DNA of 64,000 nt, taken from Selaginella tamariscina. Taxonomy: Eukaryota; Streptophyta; Lycopodiopsida; Selaginellales; Selaginellaceae. The position numbers and the translations under genes were made by a program. This document shows, piece by piece, positions 61,684-64,000 of this stretch. The stretch's first letter is position 1. Each line of letters begins with the position of its first letter. A model generated the notes under the pieces. That model had not been told where the DNA came from. It saw only the letters and a program-made list of their open reading frames with translations, and searched no databases. The stretch covers positions 1-64,000 of the forward strand of contig PUQB01000353.1 of assembly GCA_003024785.1 (NCBI GenBank). The letters run 5' to 3'.

Positions 61684-64000
61684 ATACATAAAAAATCACC
61701 AATATCTGAGAGAATCTGTATGTATTATGTATTATTAATAGTTTCATTATAGTAGAATATTAAACGAATATGTCTATCACGTGTAGTGCCATATCTCTCT
61801 CTGTATGTGTGAGTGTCATTACCTGAAAACTTTATCATCTCCAAGTGCTCAGAGACCAGGTCCCTTAAATCGACTTCATAAACTTGAGGTTGAGCATGTG
61901 ACAATTTAGCAAGCCACTCAATGCCTTCAGCAAGAGCTTCACCACTATAAAACCCCTTCCAGGATTCCCCAGTAATAGAGGATATTCTCCAGCTGCAGAT
62001 CTTCTCTGCGTCTAACCTGTCTAGTTCTAGTCCGGAAACCAGCTCGTCTTTGGACTGACGGCTTGTGAAGATCAAAAGCGGGGCAGAAGCCTTGTATGGA
62101 AGTGTGTCAACTATAGTGTGTGTAGCCTGCTCCGTGTCCAGCTTAATGGAATATCATCTTCTACTAAGAAAAGTACGGCGTCAGTTCCGTCCATACTTTG
62201 TCCTGAGCTGATTTCTGTAGCAACACAGTAGCAATCTGCAAACAGAAGGAGATCATACACGTAAGTTCCGTATGTTTATGTGTGTGTGTGTACATATATA
62301 TATTCTCTATGAATTTGCACCTACGTTTGTCTATATATTATCCACCTTTTATACCTCTGTCTGGGAGATTGTATGCAGACCTAAACAGAGTGAAGTACGT
62401 GTAATATACTCGTATATCTGTGCTTCTAGTGTGTGCGTGTACGTGTGTCGCAGGTTCTTTACATATTATAGAAACCGTATGTAGATATATGACATTTTAT
62501 GCATGGAATCTCTCCCTCTCCCTCTCCCTCCCTCCCCTCTCTCTCTCTCTCTCGACTTCGGTTCATACCTTGTATGTAATTAAACTAATGATAAAGCCGA
62601 TTCTCATGAAAATCAAGGAATCATATGTCTCTTAATCTGTGGGTGAGTGTGCATACATACACATATATTACCTGGACCATTTTCCTCAACGTTCTTAGAG
62701 ATATACGTTCCAGCCTCACAGCATCCCAGTAGCTTCCTACTTATCCACTGAGCTTCCGAGGACTTATGTTTAAACTTCCGATTATCTGCATAAAACACCA
62801 ATTTCCAGAATATGCCTTTGGCATCTGGATTCTTCTCCCTGAGTATCGGGGCCGTCAGATCAGATATCTCCAAGTGGCTCCACATTCTGTGCAGAAGTAA
62901 TACACGTTGAATCCTCAAATGTTCTAAGTTGATTGGTTGGGTTGACTTTTGACTGTATTGAACAATGTTTGACTGAACAGGTAGTCCTAAAGTCAACGAG
63001 CGCAATGCAGCCTCTGCTTCCAGTTTACGCACTCTGGCGGCTTCCACTTTGGCATCTGTTTTCCTTTTCCACCTCCTATAAATAAATAACACATTAAAAG
63101 CATTCTTAAACGGCGCTTAAGAATATAGATACCTATCCGAATCTTCAGTATATATATACAAATGCATATTTAAAAGCCCTCAAATGTTAGATATGAGAGA
63201 GAGAGAGACTATTGCTATATATGTATGTATATACGTGTTGCACATCTGCGTGACTCTGTGATACACATATGATACATATATAAAATGCAAATACATATAC
63301 ACATCAGTACATACATAAGGACATAGGATACGTCTGAGTGCTTATATTAAATATGTATATATTATATACAAACAGACACGTACAATGCATGTATAGACCA
63401 CATGTATATGCATATATACGTCTTTTTTGTGCGCTTGCCAATGTGTCACTACACATCTTTAAGGTACATGTAGTCTATCAAATTCAATACACTACTGATT
63501 ATCCACATATGAACCACATCCACTTCACAGTGAAGTTAACATCAGCATCATTCATCGTGAAGTCATCAGACCATTTACATAAAACCATCGTGCTTAACAG
63601 TGTAGTTGTACATTTATATATTATTTATAATATTGATAAATACGATATGATTAGACTAACCTGAACCATAGTTTTGCTCGGCCAAAGTTAGATTCCTCGA
63701 GCCACTGTTGTTCTTTCTCTAGCTTTGTCTCTCCAAGTCTCTAGCAGCTTCAAGAGCAGCAAGCTCCCCGTTATTCGTGATCTCCTGCCTTTTTGGAGAA
63801 TGTTCAATAAGATGCTGTTCTTCTGAATCGTCTGGACGGGCCCTTTTCCCTGTAAATGTTCTTTCTTGTACGCTCACAGCTCTGACAAAACCCAAAATAA
63901 ATCAATCTTAATCACTTAAGTACTCCTAGATTAACTTACACAGAAATTTTTTCGGTATTAATATAATTAGATATATATTGTGTAATATGACGCGCGCACA
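58914..64000 (-). CDS. SAC3B: SAC3/GANP family protein B (TREX-2 mRNA export scaffold), 3' part
   Basis: SAC3/GANP proteins scaffold the TREX-2 complex at the nuclear pore for mRNA export. Only the C-terminal half lies in the window; the 5' end, with the SAC3/PCI core, is beyond the right edge. Minus-strand exons include 63890-63660 (NFGRAKLWF), 63078-62669 (RRWKRKTDAKVEAARVRKLE, WSHLEISDLTAPILREKNPD, AKGIFWKLVFYADN), 62236-61825 (MDGTDAVLFLVEDDIPL, SWKGFYSGEALAEGIEWLAK), 61510-61250 (FNIAIERSAAEILNAARSNP), 60840-60690, 60590-60400, 60040-59940, 59870-59652 and 59165-58914 (YKTFEELLERCERAQVSING, KLQQYF). The NPDAKxxxWK segment, the FLV strand and the LLE-C-x-x-x-Q...KL-x-YF ending match plant SAC3B. 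One-base breaks occur near 63730 and 62145. Introns carry very long microsatellites. Confidence 0.75.
59585..59652. repeat. Compound (CT)n(CA)n microsatellite at a SAC3B splice donor
   Basis: On the minus (sense) strand the exon ends GCTGACAG and the intron begins directly with (GT)16, followed by (GA)n. Confidence 0.85.
61537..61682. repeat. 145-bp compound microsatellite in a SAC3B intron
   Basis: Consecutive (CA)n, (TA)n, (GATA)n and about 37 units of (GA)n. It is the longest simple repeat in the window. Confidence 0.95.

Noticed and set aside
61456..61747. Open frames made of Leu-Ser or Tyr-Ile repeats
   Set aside because: Pure translations of microsatellites.

Overview
This is nuclear DNA of a land plant. 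Genes are interrupted by many short introns (mostly about 50-250 bp). The recognisable products are plant-type: CBP60, a calponin-homology kinesin-14, PLS-class PPR, GDSL lipase, LRR receptor-like protein, SAC3B and an LTI65/CAP160-like stress protein. Compact genes, very abundant (CA)n/(GA)n microsatellites and the style of the PPR gene suggest a lycophyte such as Selaginella. That placement is inference, not proof.

Layout. 0-3.1 kb: CBP60 (-). 5.3-6.4 kb: unrecognised four-exon gene (-). 6.8-7.7 kb: microsomal GST3/MAPEG (-), divergent from a decayed intron-containing RPL10 copy (+, 8.0-9.0 kb). 9.0-11.5 kb: PPR gene (+). 12.2-17.9 kb: CH-domain kinesin-14 (-), divergent from an ABHD11-like hydrolase (+, 18.6-19.4 kb). 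19.6-22.0 kb: 4CL-like acyl-CoA ligase (-). 22.1-30.3 kb: one DNA transposon bounded by a 10-bp target-site duplication. 30.4-32.3 kb: AT-rich tandem array. 32.3-35.7 kb: LTI65/CAP160-like gene (-), divergent from an NAD/folate-type mitochondrial carrier (+, 36.4-38.4 kb). 39.1-40.5 kb: GDSL lipase (+). 40.5-46.4 kb: mostly AT-rich DNA with an inverted duplication. 46.4-50 kb: two unrecognised multi-exon genes (-). 50.2-55.1 kb: Ty3/gypsy LTR retrotransposon (-). 56.1-58.1 kb: LRR receptor-like protein (-). 58.9 kb to the right edge: 3' part of SAC3B (-).

The most notable object is the 8.2-kb transposon. Its left half encodes a Mutator-like (MULE) transposase with zinc clusters and a SWIM finger. 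Its right half, transcribed the other way, encodes a protein with a ParB/sulfiredoxin-type domain followed by a beta-class N4/N6 DNA methyltransferase domain, an architecture known from bacteria and phages. Between them lies an array of about 135-bp repeats, each carrying a TGCCGACTGA...TCAGTCGGCA dyad inside what looks like a small exon. The same GCCGACTG core recurs near both ends of the element, next to perfect heat-shock-element-like arrays.

A second theme is that almost every recognisable gene from 8 kb rightward is broken by one-base insertions or deletions inside otherwise conserved coding sequence, often in short homopolymers. This looks more like long-read assembly error than parallel pseudogenisation, so broken frames here should be read with caution. 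Gene ends and exon boundaries were derived by eye from frames, GT/AG sites and family knowledge; no search was run.
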